Shown: one piece after another, positions 1 to 12,469 of the stretch
Layout of the letters: the number at the start of each line of letters is the position of its first letter
How positions within the stretch are numbered: position 1 is the stretch's first letter
From: Riptortus pedestris
Taxonomy: Eukaryota; Arthropoda; Insecta; Hemiptera; Alydidae
Direction: 5' to 3'
Assembly (NCBI GenBank): GCA_019009955.1
Contig: CM032232.1
Location: 74,006,501 to 74,070,500 of the forward strand
Length of the DNA: 64,000 nt
Position numbers and translations under genes: made by a program
The notes under the pieces: generated by a model
Database searches by the model: none
Seen by the model: the letters and a program-made list of their open reading frames with translations, nothing else
Told to the model about the DNA's origin: nothing

Positions 1-428
1 CAACAATTATTCAATTAATGGTATAGTTTGTCGTACTTCTATCCATTTGTGGGGAAGCTCTCATTATGTTAAGGCAATTGATGAGCTACTCGAATGGCAG
101 TTGGGGTTCATTAGCTGGAATTCCACAATTTCGGAGGAACCAAATGTCATTTTATTATATGTTTTCCCAAATATTGTTCTCCTTTGAGTCTCATTCCCTG
201 GCAATCTGTCGTCACTCTGGCACATCACGGTTAGGCTTTACTTAGTAAAAGTCTTGTCTCCAAACGATTCCGATTTTACACAATTTAGGATCCTACAGTG
301 AATGTGGATATACTATCCATTTTAAATAAAACTATGGATGAGTCGTTGGACTCATTATACGACAGCCAGTCATAACTTGGTTATATTATAACGCCCTATG
401 GGAGAAGCCTGGCTAAGAACCAATTTGA
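1..428. other. AT-rich stretch, no gene seen
   Basis: No open frame of useful length, tRNA-like box or repeat shared with the rest of the window was recognised here. It directly precedes the first full Helentron-like element. Confidence 0.5.
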
Positions 429-1014
429 AAAAGTCCGTCACGCAGGGGCTGCGTAAACTAAGCAGATTTCCCACGTGAAGTTTTACAATAGAGAAATCTC
501 ACGAGAGCTGAGCAGTTAATGAAACGGCCGAACTAGCTTTTGGCGGGAAAGCCACTTCGTCCGTTAGCCGGCCAGATTTAATAAAAATGCAAATATCTCG
601 GTTAATATTCAAGATAGAGAATAAATGCATATAACAATATTTATAGTAAATTTAATTTGTAATAAGATTGATTCTGTACAATTTTTCGATCCAACGTATA
701 GTAACGGAGATATTTTGAATTTTCGAAAATCCTCCCCTCTAAACCCCCCTCCCACTGGTCTGATTTCAGCCGTTAACGAACTTGATCTTTCTTTTTACAT
801 AAAACGCTTAAATATGAAGTTTGGTAAGGATCAACCAAAATTGCGACCGCTAGAGCGGTAACAGACAAATATATATATATATATGTATATAGTTTTGAAC
901 GGACCTCATTTTCGTCATCTACTAGGTAGGATCGATGGACATTTGAAGAAAAATTTCGAAAATTCCGTCATGGGTACAACCTCAATAGCTGATTTCCCTT
1001 AAGGGAAATCTGAT
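429..1014 (+). mobile_element. Full-length HINE/DINE-like (non-autonomous Helentron) element, copy 1
   Basis: This is one of the two most complete plus-strand copies of the main repeat family. It begins AAGTCCGTCACGCAGGGG, has the subterminal motif AAGCAGATTTCCC at about 470, a middle block with CCCCCCTCCCACTGG and the block GCGACCGCTAGAGCGGTAAC, then a (TA)n tract (868-891), the block CATTTTCGTCATCTACTAGG, and ends in the perfect palindrome GATTTCCCTTAAGGGAAATC (991-1010) followed by TGATAA. The 3' GGGAAATCTG is the inverse of the 5' subterminal motif. There are no long terminal inverted repeats and no coding capacity. A short open frame at 625-861 lies wholly inside the element and is not a gene. 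The Helentron assignment rests on the combination of subterminal inverted repeats, 3' stem-loop and internal microsatellite; a MITE remains possible. Confidence 0.75.
868..891. repeat. (TA)n tract internal to element copy 1
   Basis: A short TA-dinucleotide run interrupted once by TG lies between two conserved blocks of the element. The same position carries (TA)n in the copies at 21.3, 22.2, 42.9 and 55.5 kb, so the microsatellite is a structural part of the family. Confidence 0.85.
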
Positions 1015-1089
1015 AAAAAGATTAGAGTACAATATGAAATAGGTATTAATATGAAATGTATATTAAAACTTAAAACATTTAAATATCAT

Positions 1090-1172
1090 CGATAGAACGG
1101 CGGGAATCCGTCTTTAATTGATATAGGTCAAACGCCTTAATCAACATGGCTAACCTGAGCACCCCTTTCTAA
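1090..1172 (-). mobile_element. 5' half of tRNA-derived SINE, degraded
   Basis: Read on the minus strand, this matches the tRNA-like head of the SINE at 20472-20697: GGGGTGCTCAGGTTAGCCATG, then AAGGCGTTTGACC, then a decayed B-box region. The 3' body is absent. Assignment is by similarity to the better copies in this window. Confidence 0.55.
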
Positions 1173-2945
1173 TGTCCCTTTACAATCAAAGGGGGGAAAA
1201 TACTAATTACATGTTTTAATAAAAATGGACAGTCCTATTGTTTTGGAGTTATAAGTTTATGATAGGACTATCCTTCTTCAGAAATGTGTTTGTTGATTAG
1301 TATTTCCAAACTCGAACTTTAGTGACACCCAAAGATAAGTTAGATTATTTCAAATTACATGCAAAGCAATTGATGGCAGTTGGATGACCAAAGACTCAGC
1401 CACCACTCTTCACAACTACAGTGAAGTATCTTACAATTCTATATTGAAAACATTAATCGTAAATAGTATAACGATTGAGAAATCATGCAATTGCTGTCTC
1501 AACTCTGTTTCCACCTCATATATGCCAATATTAGGTTTCTTTGAGCGGTAACTCATCATGTCTTAATAAGAGTAGCAAACAAACGCAAGAAACAATCAAC
1601 AATTACACCGTTCATTATGAGTTACTTCAACTCATATGCATCAATTTATGCCTACGTTACTATCCTGGCGAGAACGGTTTTCTATTATGGCAACACTAAT
1701 AACGTCATTCAACTAGCATGAATTTGCATTTTATGTGCGCATAACGTTCTCCATCGAGAAACCGATTACCGTTCACTCATTCTGAATGATGAGCAGCGAA
1801 TTTTAGGGCGGAGATCTCGCGGACTCTTTGAGTCGATGAACTTTGAACTTTAAGCGAAGATCAATCTGTCATAGCTGAATCTTGCAATTAGTTCTTTCAC
1901 ACGATCTCTCATGGCCTAAAAGCTCTGCAGGCCAGCTTGTCTTCTGAGATTCATAGCCTGCACACTCCTTCCTTACGACTCACTCTTTTCCAGATGCATG
2001 GGGGGAGGATTACTTAGACATGGAACGAAGGCACGTCCTACGTTGAAAGTAAAAGGAGACCGGAATTCAACAGACATTACAATCATATGATCGACTTGAA
2101 ATTTTGTGATCGTATTTACTGGATATCGGATTGTTGTGTAGTTCTGCCAAGATCTGATGAACGGAGTCCATTATTTTAATTAATTATTATAAAAGAGCTG
2201 AGGTATATTCCTAGGTTTTTTATAGTATAGTAATAGGTCCTTTAACATATTCATAACTAGAGATAATACAGCATTTCACGTGTTATTATGACCCAAACAC
2301 ATTTAAAAATTGTATTTTATGTTAAACATAACCATCATGACAAACTATCATCCATAATGGAGTACCGTTATCCTCAGAGCATAAGAGGATGAACTCATTC
2401 TGTAAGCTGCTAAATATCAATTATATTGTGCAAGTAGAAAATTACGGTTTTCTCCAGAGGTTTTAATTTCTTTATTTTATCACTATAAGTTACTGGAGCC
2501 TCCATTAAAACAGAAAATGAAAAATGATTCGGAAATAAGATGGGGAATATACTCAAAGGAGAATGTTAATATCAATAAATAAAATATTGACTGTCACCTC
2601 TGTTTCTGAAAAGGACAATGTGAGTTCTTTGAATTCTTTAGGTGAACATGTAAATTAGGGTATTTCAATTCAATTTCTATGTTAATCGGTTATTCTTTGT
2701 GTCCTCGGATAGACGTAACACAACGCTAAATCACGGGAAGCTATACTGGCAAGGAAGATCCTTGTTAAAATGACAAGGTAAATGTGTTTCGTTTTCCAAA
2801 ATAGTCACCCGAAAATGCTGGTAACTTTATACTTAATTTTATATTAAGATGGAGGAAAGGTCGAATTAAAAGGTAGCGTTTTGGCCAGCCCGTCTTTTGA
2901 GCTTTGTAAGAAATAAACCCAATGTACACATAATTTAGAATAGTT
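1173..2945. other. AT-rich intergenic or intronic DNA, no gene seen
   Basis: No recognisable repeat family member, RNA gene or splice-bounded open frame was found. It contains short homopolymers only. Confidence 0.45.
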
Positions 2946-3072
2946 ATTTATTATACAAGTGACGAAAGTAGATCATTTTACAACTCGAGTGAAAGGTTTA
3001 CCCACACGAGCGAAGCGAGTGTGGTAATTTCACTAGAGTTGTAAATTCTACTTTTGTCACGAGTGTAATATT
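2946..3072. repeat. Long imperfect hairpin (foldback core)
   Basis: Left arm TTATACAAGTGACGAAAGTAG followed by ACAACTCGAGTGAAAGG (about 2950-3009) is the near-complement of TAATTTCACTAGAGTTGT followed by TACTTTTGTCACGAGTGTA (about 3024-3069). The turn is the palindromic stretch CACACGAGCGAAGCGAGTGTGG. Arms are about 55 nt with a few mismatches and one or two small indels. It forms one side of a larger foldback element ending near 3600. Confidence 0.8.
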
Positions 3073-3447
3073 AAATTTTTTCTGTAATCGTGTAATACAT
3101 GATCAGATCTAACCAGAATATCAACAAAATTAGGACGTTGTGAAGATTATGGTATGTTGGTAGGTTATAAGCATGGTTGTGAAAGGTTATAAGCATAGTT
3201 ATAAAACAACTAGTGATGATTGTGAAGTAGTGCAGTTATAAACAAGTGCAGGTTATAAACAAGGAAGGTAATTATTATTATATTTAAATTTTAAAATATA
3301 TTGATTATTTCCACCAATAATTCATTCACATTTCAATTTATTTTGTTAAAATAAATTCTTACAATGTTAAGAAATATTTAAAAGCATTTAATTTCCAACT
3401 TCAAATTATTTTTTAATTTATACTTATTACTAATTAAGAAGGCAATT

Positions 3448-3473
3448 CACTTTCTTCACTTGTGAAGAAAGTG
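3448..3473. repeat. Perfect 12-bp-arm hairpin
   Basis: CACTTTCTTCAC and GTGAAGAAAGTG are exact reverse complements separated by TT. Related CACTTTCTTTACTC sequence follows about 40 bases later. It lies in the right part of the foldback element. Confidence 0.85.
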
Positions 3474-3600
3474 ATTACTTTCTTCATTCTATTGCAAAAT
3501 GTTTCACTTTCTTTACTCATTTCAGTTTAGTAATGTTACCATTATTCAACGATTACAGAAAAAATTATATATTTCTTTATGATTGCGTAACATATTGTGA

Positions 3601-6403
3601 TCGCATATTTTACTTCATTGCATTTTCAAACAGAATTAAATATGATTGATTAATCAGCTGTTGTAATGTATGCTGACTGTAATTCAATGATAGGGGACAT
3701 TATTTAAAATTATTACTTTTTTTTTATTTATAATCGCCTACTATATGCTGATAAGGCTTATTGGGACGGCTTATCTACATACTTTAAAAAAAAATGTAAT
3801 TATGGTTTCTATGAGAGGAAACTTTTATGACCTTTCTGGGACACGACATGGACCCTGCATTCATGGTCTCCTTGCTATACTAGGCTTTAGGACGAAACAA
3901 CTTATGTAGTATACAAGCATTGACTAGAATCCTGCCTCCCTAAACATGAACGGACAAATTAGACGTTATAAACACGAGAGATCAAAATATATGTAAAATT
4001 GCGGGTTCATGTAGGATACTTCTGGTAATGGAAGTTTTTGGTGACGTTGGGGTCGGAAATTGACGTCTGCAAATAGCTCATATTTTAATTTTTTAAATGA
4101 AATAAAAACGTATTGCACTCAACAGGAGACCCGCGAATCATCTGGCCATCTTGCTACCTAGGCCAGTACTGAAAAAAAAAAATGACACCCATGAACTAAG
4201 GAAGACTCAACTAATGTCAAATGAAGACTTAAAGTAGAATAATGTAGTTTCCCAAAGTTTTTACTACTACCGCGAAAAATCAAGGGAATTAATGATATTA
4301 AATACATATTATCCTGATGGTTAAATAATTAGCTCGCGATGAGGAAAGTCTAATGGTTTAATAGCCGATAGAAACTAGCTACCAGTCACTCCTATCAGTT
4401 TGAAAGTGAAGCTGGTTCAGAAAATTATAGAAAGCTCCTGGGGGCTTTTAATGCTCATGTAGCAACATTTTTATTTTAATTTTTACAATGTGATGGATAT
4501 AAAGTATATTTTTTCGAACTAACTCTTCACTAAATACCTAGTATAAAGTGGTTGTACTTTTGGGCCAAAATCGTTATTTTGCAGTTCCATTTTTTCACCA
4601 CTTGGAAAAATAACGAATTATACCCAGTTTCTTGAAAAAAAGAACAAAAAAAAACAAGAACAAATCTTACGGTCATTAATACTTTATGTAATGGAGATAT
4701 TAAAACAGAGCGGTCGTTGGGATTTGGCAATTATAGCGCTTTGCTGCTTGATAAATTTGTAAGTTATTAGTCGGAAATCACACGACTGCTATTTATGAAG
4801 GGTTTTGTAGGATTAAAGTAACTGTTGCTCATTTGCGTAAGAAAAGCTCTTTTTACGTTTTTGGATCCGTAATATTCAAATACATCAAGGTTTCGTTTGT
4901 TTTTGTAATTTTCAAGATTCTTGTTGATTTTTTTTTTTTGTCGGAATTCTCACTAATTTGTATGTACTATAAATTTGTTAATAATGTCGTTATATATCTT
5001 TATGTTTAACCTATGTCAACGTCTGGTTAGAAAAACAAATCACACAACTGTCTTGTGTCTCAAAGAAATGTGTTGTTCAAACAAACGCAATAAAAAAAAA
5101 TACAATTGGATTCGATGTGCACTACTATAAACTCAGATTTAAGCACTCCAATAATACATTGAAAATCATTAAAGAAATCCGGCTTACATGTATATTCTGA
5201 AGCTACAAGATAGGAGCCAATGGCTCCAAAAGAAACAAATTGGTCATACCTTATGGAAAAAGCGCCATAATCCGAAAAGAAGAGAATGAAAAGAAAGAAA
5301 TTGAAAAAGAAGTGAGGAGATGGATCACGTAGAGGTGAGGTGCTCATTGTCCAGATGAGGTTGACAATAGACCACACAGACTGAGGCACTGACCGCACAT
5401 CGATGGGTTTATGCAGTCCTTACTCTATCTCTTGATGACATCTTGATTTGCTCTCTCCTCTCAAAGAAATTTAATTAATGGCCTTTTGATTGCTTCTGAC
5501 CTTGTTGGGAGATGACCACTGTAATTGGAACTGTAATAAGATTCGCTTCCATAATAAGATATGAGGGGGTACCAGGTATTATTAGGATTTGTCTGGCAGG
5601 CGTCTTTGTGAATCGCTCAAGTTTGATAAGAGAGGTATTGAAACAATCATGTTTAATCGCGCAACAAAGGCCGTTAGCATCCTTGTTTAAAATTAATTGT
5701 AATTAATGAGGTTCGTTTGTTCCTGACCTTGTTGTGGCTACTGCGAATGACAGATTAATATTGTAGTACGATATGTCGTTGAATAGAATTACAATTTGGA
5801 TCACAGAAGTCATTGTGACATCTGGAATGGTGAGGCTTTATTGGAGAGGTAACACAACGAACTATTGGGGTTCTGCGCTAGTGGGGGAGGGTGAGTGGTA
5901 TATTTGTCCCATGTTTGTGAAGAAGTGTTTTATTGGACATCTCAAGTTGATTAGTGTATTCATTACTGTAAATACTTTAATTTGTACGTCCCTTAGCTTG
6001 TTAATACTTGATGATGGCAATGCCAGAAGACCTTGTGTTGATGTAAATTCTCTGGTCATAATATTACTTTTTTATAAGAACCAGAAGTAAAGTCACATTT
6101 TTACGCGAATAGTATTCTGAACTCCATTTGATATTCACTATGTTATTATTACATGGGTTATTATATACGGTTATACAAACAATCAAACCACATGTGGTGA
6201 ATTACTATATCAAATGGAATAGTTTTACATTGTTTAACGTTTGTGTGAAGAAATTACCAAACAAAATCCTTAGACCAACCAGTTTCTACAAAAATATATT
6301 AACCGTAGATAACCGTCATTCCGCCGTCCTAATTAACCGTAATTACAAAAACTCGAAGTAAATAATTAAAAATATAGTTATTTATTAAAATCCCTTAGTG
6401 TTA
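3601..6403. other. No recognisable gene; AT-rich, with a possible SINE 3' scrap near 3750-3790
   Basis: Several short open frames lie here on both strands, the longest about 110 codons on the minus strand at 5060-5398. None has splice signals, a domain motif or coding-like composition. AAGGCTTATTGGGACGGCTT near 3765 resembles the minus-strand SINE 3' body but is too short to annotate firmly. The phrase CTGACCTTGTTG occurs at about 5495 and 5725 in loosely similar surroundings, a hint of an old local duplication. Confidence 0.4.
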
Positions 6404-6580
6404 CTGAGGCTAATTGTCATGGACTACAAGTCACTGCTCTTTTCTAGCATGGATGGGTGTATGGATTTTATTTAACGAGTACGTTACTAAATAAATTTCT
6501 ATTTTCCTCATGGTAATCGAATCCATTACTCTTAAGGTTTACCAAGGTTTTTAAGACCAACGCCATAACTAATCTGAGAT
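6404..6580 (-). mobile_element. tRNA-derived SINE, degraded copy
   Basis: On the minus strand the order matches the SINE at 20472-20697: CTCAGATTAG, then a box-B-like region GAGTAATGGATTCGATTACC, then GGAAAATAGAAATTTATTTAG, then CTAGAAAAGAG and TTAGCCTC. Many substitutions show it is old. Confidence 0.55.
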
Positions 6581-7490
6581 CCAAAAATAAATAACATACT
6601 TTATGATAATGAAAATATGATTTTTCCAGTTAGAGAAGGTGTTATTACCACATGTTGCATGGTTCTGGGCACCAAGAAAACATTTTCATCTTTGCTTTCC
6701 ATCATTTTTATTCATTTGAGAATTCATTCCAATATAAGAATTTATTTCTTCAGAACTCATACACCTTGCCGTTGGGGCAGAAGTTCTCCAATCACCTGGA
6801 CTATTACCTGGAATATTTATTGCACTTTCAATGTCTATCCACTACTTGCTAATTCGTGAACCATCTCAGTCAACAAAGTCTTTTATGAAATTTAATTTAT
6901 AATCATTTCAGTTTCAGGCTGATTTGATAATACCTTATATTATTCAGTTCTTGTAAATTCTTTTCAATAGTTGGTTAAATTTAATTTAAGCTCCTGACAT
7001 CATATGCTAAAATTCAGTGCCTTTGCTCAATCAACACGTGCTCAATCTTTCGGCGTGAAGGCTAAATGCTTTTTTTTTCTTTTCTATTATTGGTTTGACA
7101 TATACTTATTTTGTAGCCATCGCCACGGGATTTAGGAATATCGCCACGGTTAATTAAGCCCTTTCAAATTACGTAAAATTTAAAAAAAAACCAGTTGAGA
7201 TTATTAGCTAGATAAATTAAATAATGGACTGTTCTTGACAAATGCACAGAGTTCCGCGTTAGACGTGAGCTTGAAGGCTAACAGGTGCCTACTTTCGAAA
7301 GGTGGTTCGAAATATTAATAAGCGTCGCAACTTGTTCAATAGTTCTATAATACGATATTTTCTGAAACACTCTATAGAATTGTTACAACTTATAGAGACA
7401 ATTTTAAGCCTTTGCGACTTTCGGTTTAGGAAACTAATTATTATTTCATTTTTCATGCCCCAAATAAAAAAAACAACACTATTCGTTGAA
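6581..7490. other. AT-rich, no gene seen
   Basis: Two overlapping open frames at 6617-6859 have no domain or splice support. A duplicated phrase, ATCGCCACGG, occurs at 7119 and 7140. No transposon family was recognised. Confidence 0.4.
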
Positions 7491-7507
7491 ATATATATAT
7501 ATGTATA

Positions 7508-7570
<63 letters not shown>

Positions 7571-7577
7571 TTGTGTG
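7491..7577. repeat. (TA)n(TG)n compound microsatellite
   Basis: TA dinucleotides run from 7491, with two TG interruptions, then switch to TG from about 7550. The apparent 'YIYIYI...CVCVCV' open frames across it are microsatellite translations. Confidence 0.95.
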
Positions 7578-9151
7578 AGCCTGTTAACGCGATAACTATC
7601 GAGCCGATGCCGATTACTGTTGATACTCGAAATCTAAAGTTTCTTTTAAGGTTGTTGTTCCTCGGGTGTTTTACTATATTACAAGTGAACCTCTAAGTGG
7701 CTTCGTGAGTTGTTTCATATTTTTTATGACTATTTTAATTGAGATTAATTGAGTTTAAAAAAATATTCTCTCGTTTCATGCCTCTATATTTTATTTGTAA
7801 ATATTTAGTAGGACTCTAATTTTATTGTTTTAGACCAATTTTTTATTAGAAATTTATCGTCTCTGTATAAATTGAGTTATGATATAACGAAATTTGCACG
7901 AAATTTTAATTTTTTATATTTGCATGCAACCCACTGATAATGGGGCGGGTTCTCTGAAAGTGCTCTGATAGTAGCTTTGATTAAATATTTGTAAACGGAC
8001 TAGATTTGTTTAATTGATTCTTCCTGGCGATTTGATACCTAGTACATTCAACACAAAATAGATTTACAAGCTTAACGAGCTATGCCTAGATTTCAGTGTT
8101 ACCCGGAAGAATAATAACACAGTCAATAGTTAAATAACCGATATTGATTTAAAATAATGCTTTAAGCTCTACTGGAATGCAAGCAGTAAGGTTAACATTT
8201 ATTTTTCAATCTGAGCTGTAAGCGACTAAAACTATTTACTCTTTATATTCACAACCATTTTAAGAACCTTGGGGCTTCTTTAGAATTGGTTTATAACTGT
8301 AAACTAAAAGATGACTGAATATCAGCGAGTATCTTGTTTTTGTAGTAGAAACCCATAGTCAACAAGAGTCGTAAAAATACACGTACTAGTACTTTGAGCG
8401 ATTTTTTTTAAACAACATATTCAAGATATACATCTTAAAAGGATTGCTATTAAAAGTCAGACTATATTATGGGTGTGTCAATGTACCATTTTACCGTGGA
8501 GTATGATATATTTCGGAAGGGGACTTCAACTGTCGCCATTTCAATCTTGTGAGCAGGTTTCTTTCTTTCTTATAAGGGAAAAGGGGAAATTCGCTTAATG
8601 GAAAGTCAACTTGCTGTCAATGATTAGATTTATAGCCCTGAAGCCACTTTCTTACCTTTAACGTCCCGTTTTCTAATCTCTCTCAACACATTACAGTTTA
8701 CATAAATATATCACCCCTAATAATCCCTCTATTAGTGACAACAAAACCATTACATATTATTTAATTTTATCTGTATTTTTATTAGACTTCCTCCAATTCT
8801 ATAATTATCTGCTGTTTAATGGCTATCCTAAGGGCCTCATTGAAACTGAGCGTGGAAAGTGGCACTTAACATTGTCTCACATCACATAAATCAGGTTATT
8901 CTTTTATAATGAGGTAGGACTAATGCCTAATAATGCAACTTTCGACGTCCAATGTTGTTTTTCATTCTAATTTAGATGACAAACAATAAATATTGTATTA
9001 TAGGTAGATAATTTTATTTTAGCTTTCAACAGTTATTCTGTCAATAAAGGTAGAACACAGTACGTCGAATGTAGCATTAACAACCAGTCCAAATATTTGT
9101 GAATGCCATTAAAACATATAAACAATTATATATTAATTTTTTAGAGAAAAT
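7578..9151. other. AT-rich, no gene seen
   Basis: No RNA gene, splice-bounded open frame or family repeat was recognised. Confidence 0.4.
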
Positions 9152-9545
9152 GTTCGTTACACAGGTTCTGTGCAAACTAAGCAGATTTCCATTAATTCCA
9201 AGAAGGATTCCACGGCCAATTTAGCCACAACTTCAAATTTAAGTTGGATGATTACTGATACAATAGCTGATAAGTGAAAATCCTATGAGAAAGAGTGGTG
9301 GTTTACTGAAGGCTGTAATCAATGAACACACATTGCTTGCTTAGTATTCAAATCAGAGAAATACTATACATTACTAAAATTGCAGTACATTTTATGAATA
9401 ATATGATTGATTATGTAACATTTTTTTATCTGACTCATAATAACGGAGATAAGTTCCAATTTCTTTTAATTCAACACTACAATAATGGTCGAATTTTATG
9501 TCTAGCTTTATGTGAATCATTTAAATATCGAATATATTATTGACC
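9152..9545 (+). mobile_element. HINE/DINE-like element, degraded 5' part
   Basis: It begins GTTCGTTACACAGG...TGCAAACTAAGCAGATTTCC, the family 5' end with substitutions. It then passes through GTGGTTTACTGAAGGCTG (the subfamily with the 'gggtttactgaaggc' insert) and CATAATAACGGAGATAAG. The 3' half is missing. It may originally have been continuous with the fragment at 9690-9966. Confidence 0.6.
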
Positions 9546-9689
9546 AAGTAAATATTAAGTTCCCTAGAAAATCTACTTTTTATGACGTTAAATCGAGAAT
9601 ATGTATCTCACAAAAGCAAAGGATCAATGAAAACTATATTTACTAGGACTACGATTGTTCATGATATATCTGCTTATTTTTAATATGAG

Positions 9690-9966
9690 ATGAGATGGAG
9701 GGGGGTTCATCAGAAGCTGAAAACAAAATCAAACATTTGGATTATTATTTGAATACAGAATAAGTGTATATAACGACATTTATATAAAATTAAACTTGGT
9801 TAGTCTCATTCAGTTTTTCTATCCGACAGATAATAACGGAAATATTCGATCCACCCTCTCCCTAACCCCTTTTCCCTGCTCAGATTTCGGTCATTAAAGA
9901 CCTTGAAGCTTAAATAAGTGAGTTAAGATTGCTAAAGAGACCATTGAACGACTAGAGCGCATAGAA
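9690..9966 (+). mobile_element. HINE/DINE-like element, degraded central fragment
   Basis: GGGGGGTTCATCAGAAGCTGAAAA, CAGATAATAACGGAAATATT, CAGATTTCGGTCATTAA and GACTAGAGCGC follow the same order as the family middle block. No 5' end or 3' palindrome remains. Confidence 0.55.
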
Positions 9967-12020
9967 GTAGGCAAGATTAACGGTAACAATAGAGAACTAT
10001 TTGCAATTGCAAGCTGAAATTCGTAAATTCACATCTTTTCGTTACAAATATATCAAGACTCTCACTGATGGACCCATTGGCAAGACTAGAAAAAAAGTAA
10101 CCGCCAATAAATGAGAAATTAGAATTTATGTGGTTCTAGTGAAGAATTAGTAGAAAACCAATCTTTTATTATCCATGTTTTAAAATAGATCCATTAACTC
10201 CAGTGACTTGTTATACTCCGAGCTAAGTAACTCTTACTCCGCTGTAAGGGAGTTGTCCTTCAGAAGTACTTGGGAGAAACGTGGGACGAACTGGGTTTTC
10301 CTTTTCGCACAAGGTGAACTGGAATATGTAGCGGATGAATTATCAACGTTGGAAACACTGCACTATAGGTCTCAAACCAATCTCACATAAATACAGCTTT
10401 ATATGTAGTGGAAAACGACTTGTAAATTGTGGAAACTTGTAATATCAAAATAGCTAACGGGACATCACAAGTGGCAATTTATATGTAGTTGAATGATGAA
10501 TTATAAGTATTTTCATATCTCTAGCAGCACTGAATAATGCGATTATATATTGCTTAAGTTAGTCCATTCTTTATATTTGACGAAAAACCTTTTCATTTCA
10601 ACCAGCCAACAAACGTTCATAACATAAATTCTTCAATATTTATCTATTTCGCAGTTTTTACTTCAGTGTCTGACAAGTGATGCACTTGCTGTGTATATTA
10701 CATGACATTTGAGTGAAGATGGAACAAAGTAATGGATAAATTAATCTAATCTGTATATTTCCAGGGGAAACCATTTTTATTTCAACTAGTCATTGACAGA
10801 TAATAGTCATTCTAGACATACATTATTCAATATTTGTCAATTCAGCACTTTTTAGATAACTTTTATCACAAGCGTGTGATTATGCCATTTCTGAACATAT
10901 CGAAGTTCTATGTTATGTGACGAATGCTGGGATTATTTAATGAATTTGGGATTATGTAGTGCATAAATTGATATCAGCTTCATATTTAAACGAAAAATAA
11001 TTTTGTAATTCAAACTTAGCTTGTAAAAAAGCTTTGAACTCTTTTGTACCAGTCAAAGAATATTCACCTGTCCTTTTGGTTGGAGTGTCCACGTTCTACA
11101 AAGGCATTCATAACTATTAGTTGTTTTGAATATAGTTTAGTAGATAGCGTGACTCTCAATTATGTTTTTTGAATTGAATATTTTTGAGTGAAACACGGTG
11201 CCAAATGTAAGCTTTTTCCCAAGTATTTCAAGTAGAGTTTCATGAATTTAATTTTCATTGGCCCAAATTGAAAAATTGAACTCCGACAGATCTACAAGCA
11301 CTAGATTCGCTGATCTACCTGGAAGTAATCATCTAATTGATTTTTCAACATTCGTTTTAGCCCCCGAGCTTGGGCTGCACATTTGCACACAGTTCTAGAG
11401 AACGCTAGTGTTCAACAATACAGAGGATGGTAGGTCATTTTGTCTGTTCCCAGTATTGCTCAAGAATGCTATAGTAAAATTTTCTTATTCTAAATTGGCA
11501 TTATATATTTTACATCGGAACACCTAATCCAGGTAATATTCCATCGCAGACTCCATGTTCTAATGCTCTACACGGACCAGTTATAAACTCCATGCATTAC
11601 GCTAATCAGTTAGTTATAATAATCCTTTTGTCTCATTTTTTAACTTCTTTTTTCAAGACAGGGGTTCGGTTAGGAGCCTCCCTTAACCCTCACCGTTTCC
11701 TGGACTCTTTTCTGACGCATCCTGTGATAATAGGCAAACTTCATGAAATGAGATCACCCTCATCTTCACGCTCACCTTTCCATTTATCCAAACTTGGAAC
11801 AGGCAAGGAATGCTGTTGTAATAGGACCAGTGACTGACTACAACACAGTATGAGACCCTCATAGTGACTTTTTTCAAAATTCAAATACCTTGGGACTTCT
11901 AACTCCCACTCAATGTGGTTTCCAAACATATTTAGAAAGGCAAATTTACACATCCTGAATACCTCAACAAATTCATTCATTAGTATAAAAATATTGAACA
12001 CAACGTAATGTAACTAACTA
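9967..12020. other. No convincing gene; short open frames only
   Basis: A 60-codon plus-strand frame at 10208-10390 and overlapping frames at 11592-12001 are open, but they lack splice sites, a recognisable domain and a convincing codon bias. No transposon was recognised in this segment. Confidence 0.4.
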
Positions 12021-12400
12021 TCTAAATATCAAGTTCGTTAGCGATTGAAATTGGACCTATGGACGAAAGAGTTTAGAAGGGTGTAATTTCATAACCTCAA
12101 AATATCTCTGTTATTATATGTTGGACGAAATATTGATTGTTATGGATAGAACGAATCTTATTGAAAATTTAATGGTTTTTAAATTTGGTTCTAAACATGG
12201 TTTCTATATCAAGAATATTTATGGAGATGCTTGCATTTTTTTATTTTTTATTTTCAGCCTTCAGTAAAGTCCCACTATTAGTCATCGTACTTTAAAAATA
12301 AGCGAATATTTCATGAAACGTCTTATTTCAAACTTAAACACCAAATACTGTTTTCAACACATCTCTACTAATTAGGAAGGCTACATGCAAATACTCATCG
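12021..12400 (-). mobile_element. HINE/DINE-like element, degraded fragment
   Basis: On the minus strand the family middle block is recognisable: the complement of AAGTTCGTTAGCGATTGAAA, AAAATATCTCTGTTATTATA and CTTCAGTAAAGTCCCACT appears in the right order. It carries the 'cttcagtaaaccccca' subfamily insert and lacks the 3' palindrome. Confidence 0.6.
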
Positions 12401-12469
12401 CCAAGACTCTTGAATAGATAAGATTTTAATAATTAACATCGGAAAGTTGATTTAATATATATCGTATTC

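Larger units (their letters stand above)
2946..3600. mobile_element. Foldback/MITE-like element
   Basis: The segment TTTTTTCTGTAATCGT just right of the first hairpin (about 3077-3092) recurs inverted as ACGATTACAGAAAAAA (about 3550-3565), enclosing about 450 bp with no coding frame. A second hairpin, CACTTTCTTCAC-tt-GTGAAGAAAGTG (3448-3473), sits near the right end. Nested inverted repeats with no open frame suggest a non-autonomous foldback element. Exact termini and target-site duplication could not be fixed by eye. Confidence 0.5.

Noticed and set aside
625..861. 78-codon plus-strand frame
   Set aside because: It lies entirely inside a HINE-like element whose other copies do not keep it open.
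5060..5398. 112-codon minus-strand open frame
   Set aside because: A hydrophobic low-complexity peptide with no splice sites, no domain and no coding-like base bias.
10208..10390. 60-codon frame with a fairly ordinary amino-acid composition (WEKRGTNWVFLFAQGELEYV)
   Set aside because: No recognisable domain, no acceptor or donor in phase, and too short to distinguish from chance.
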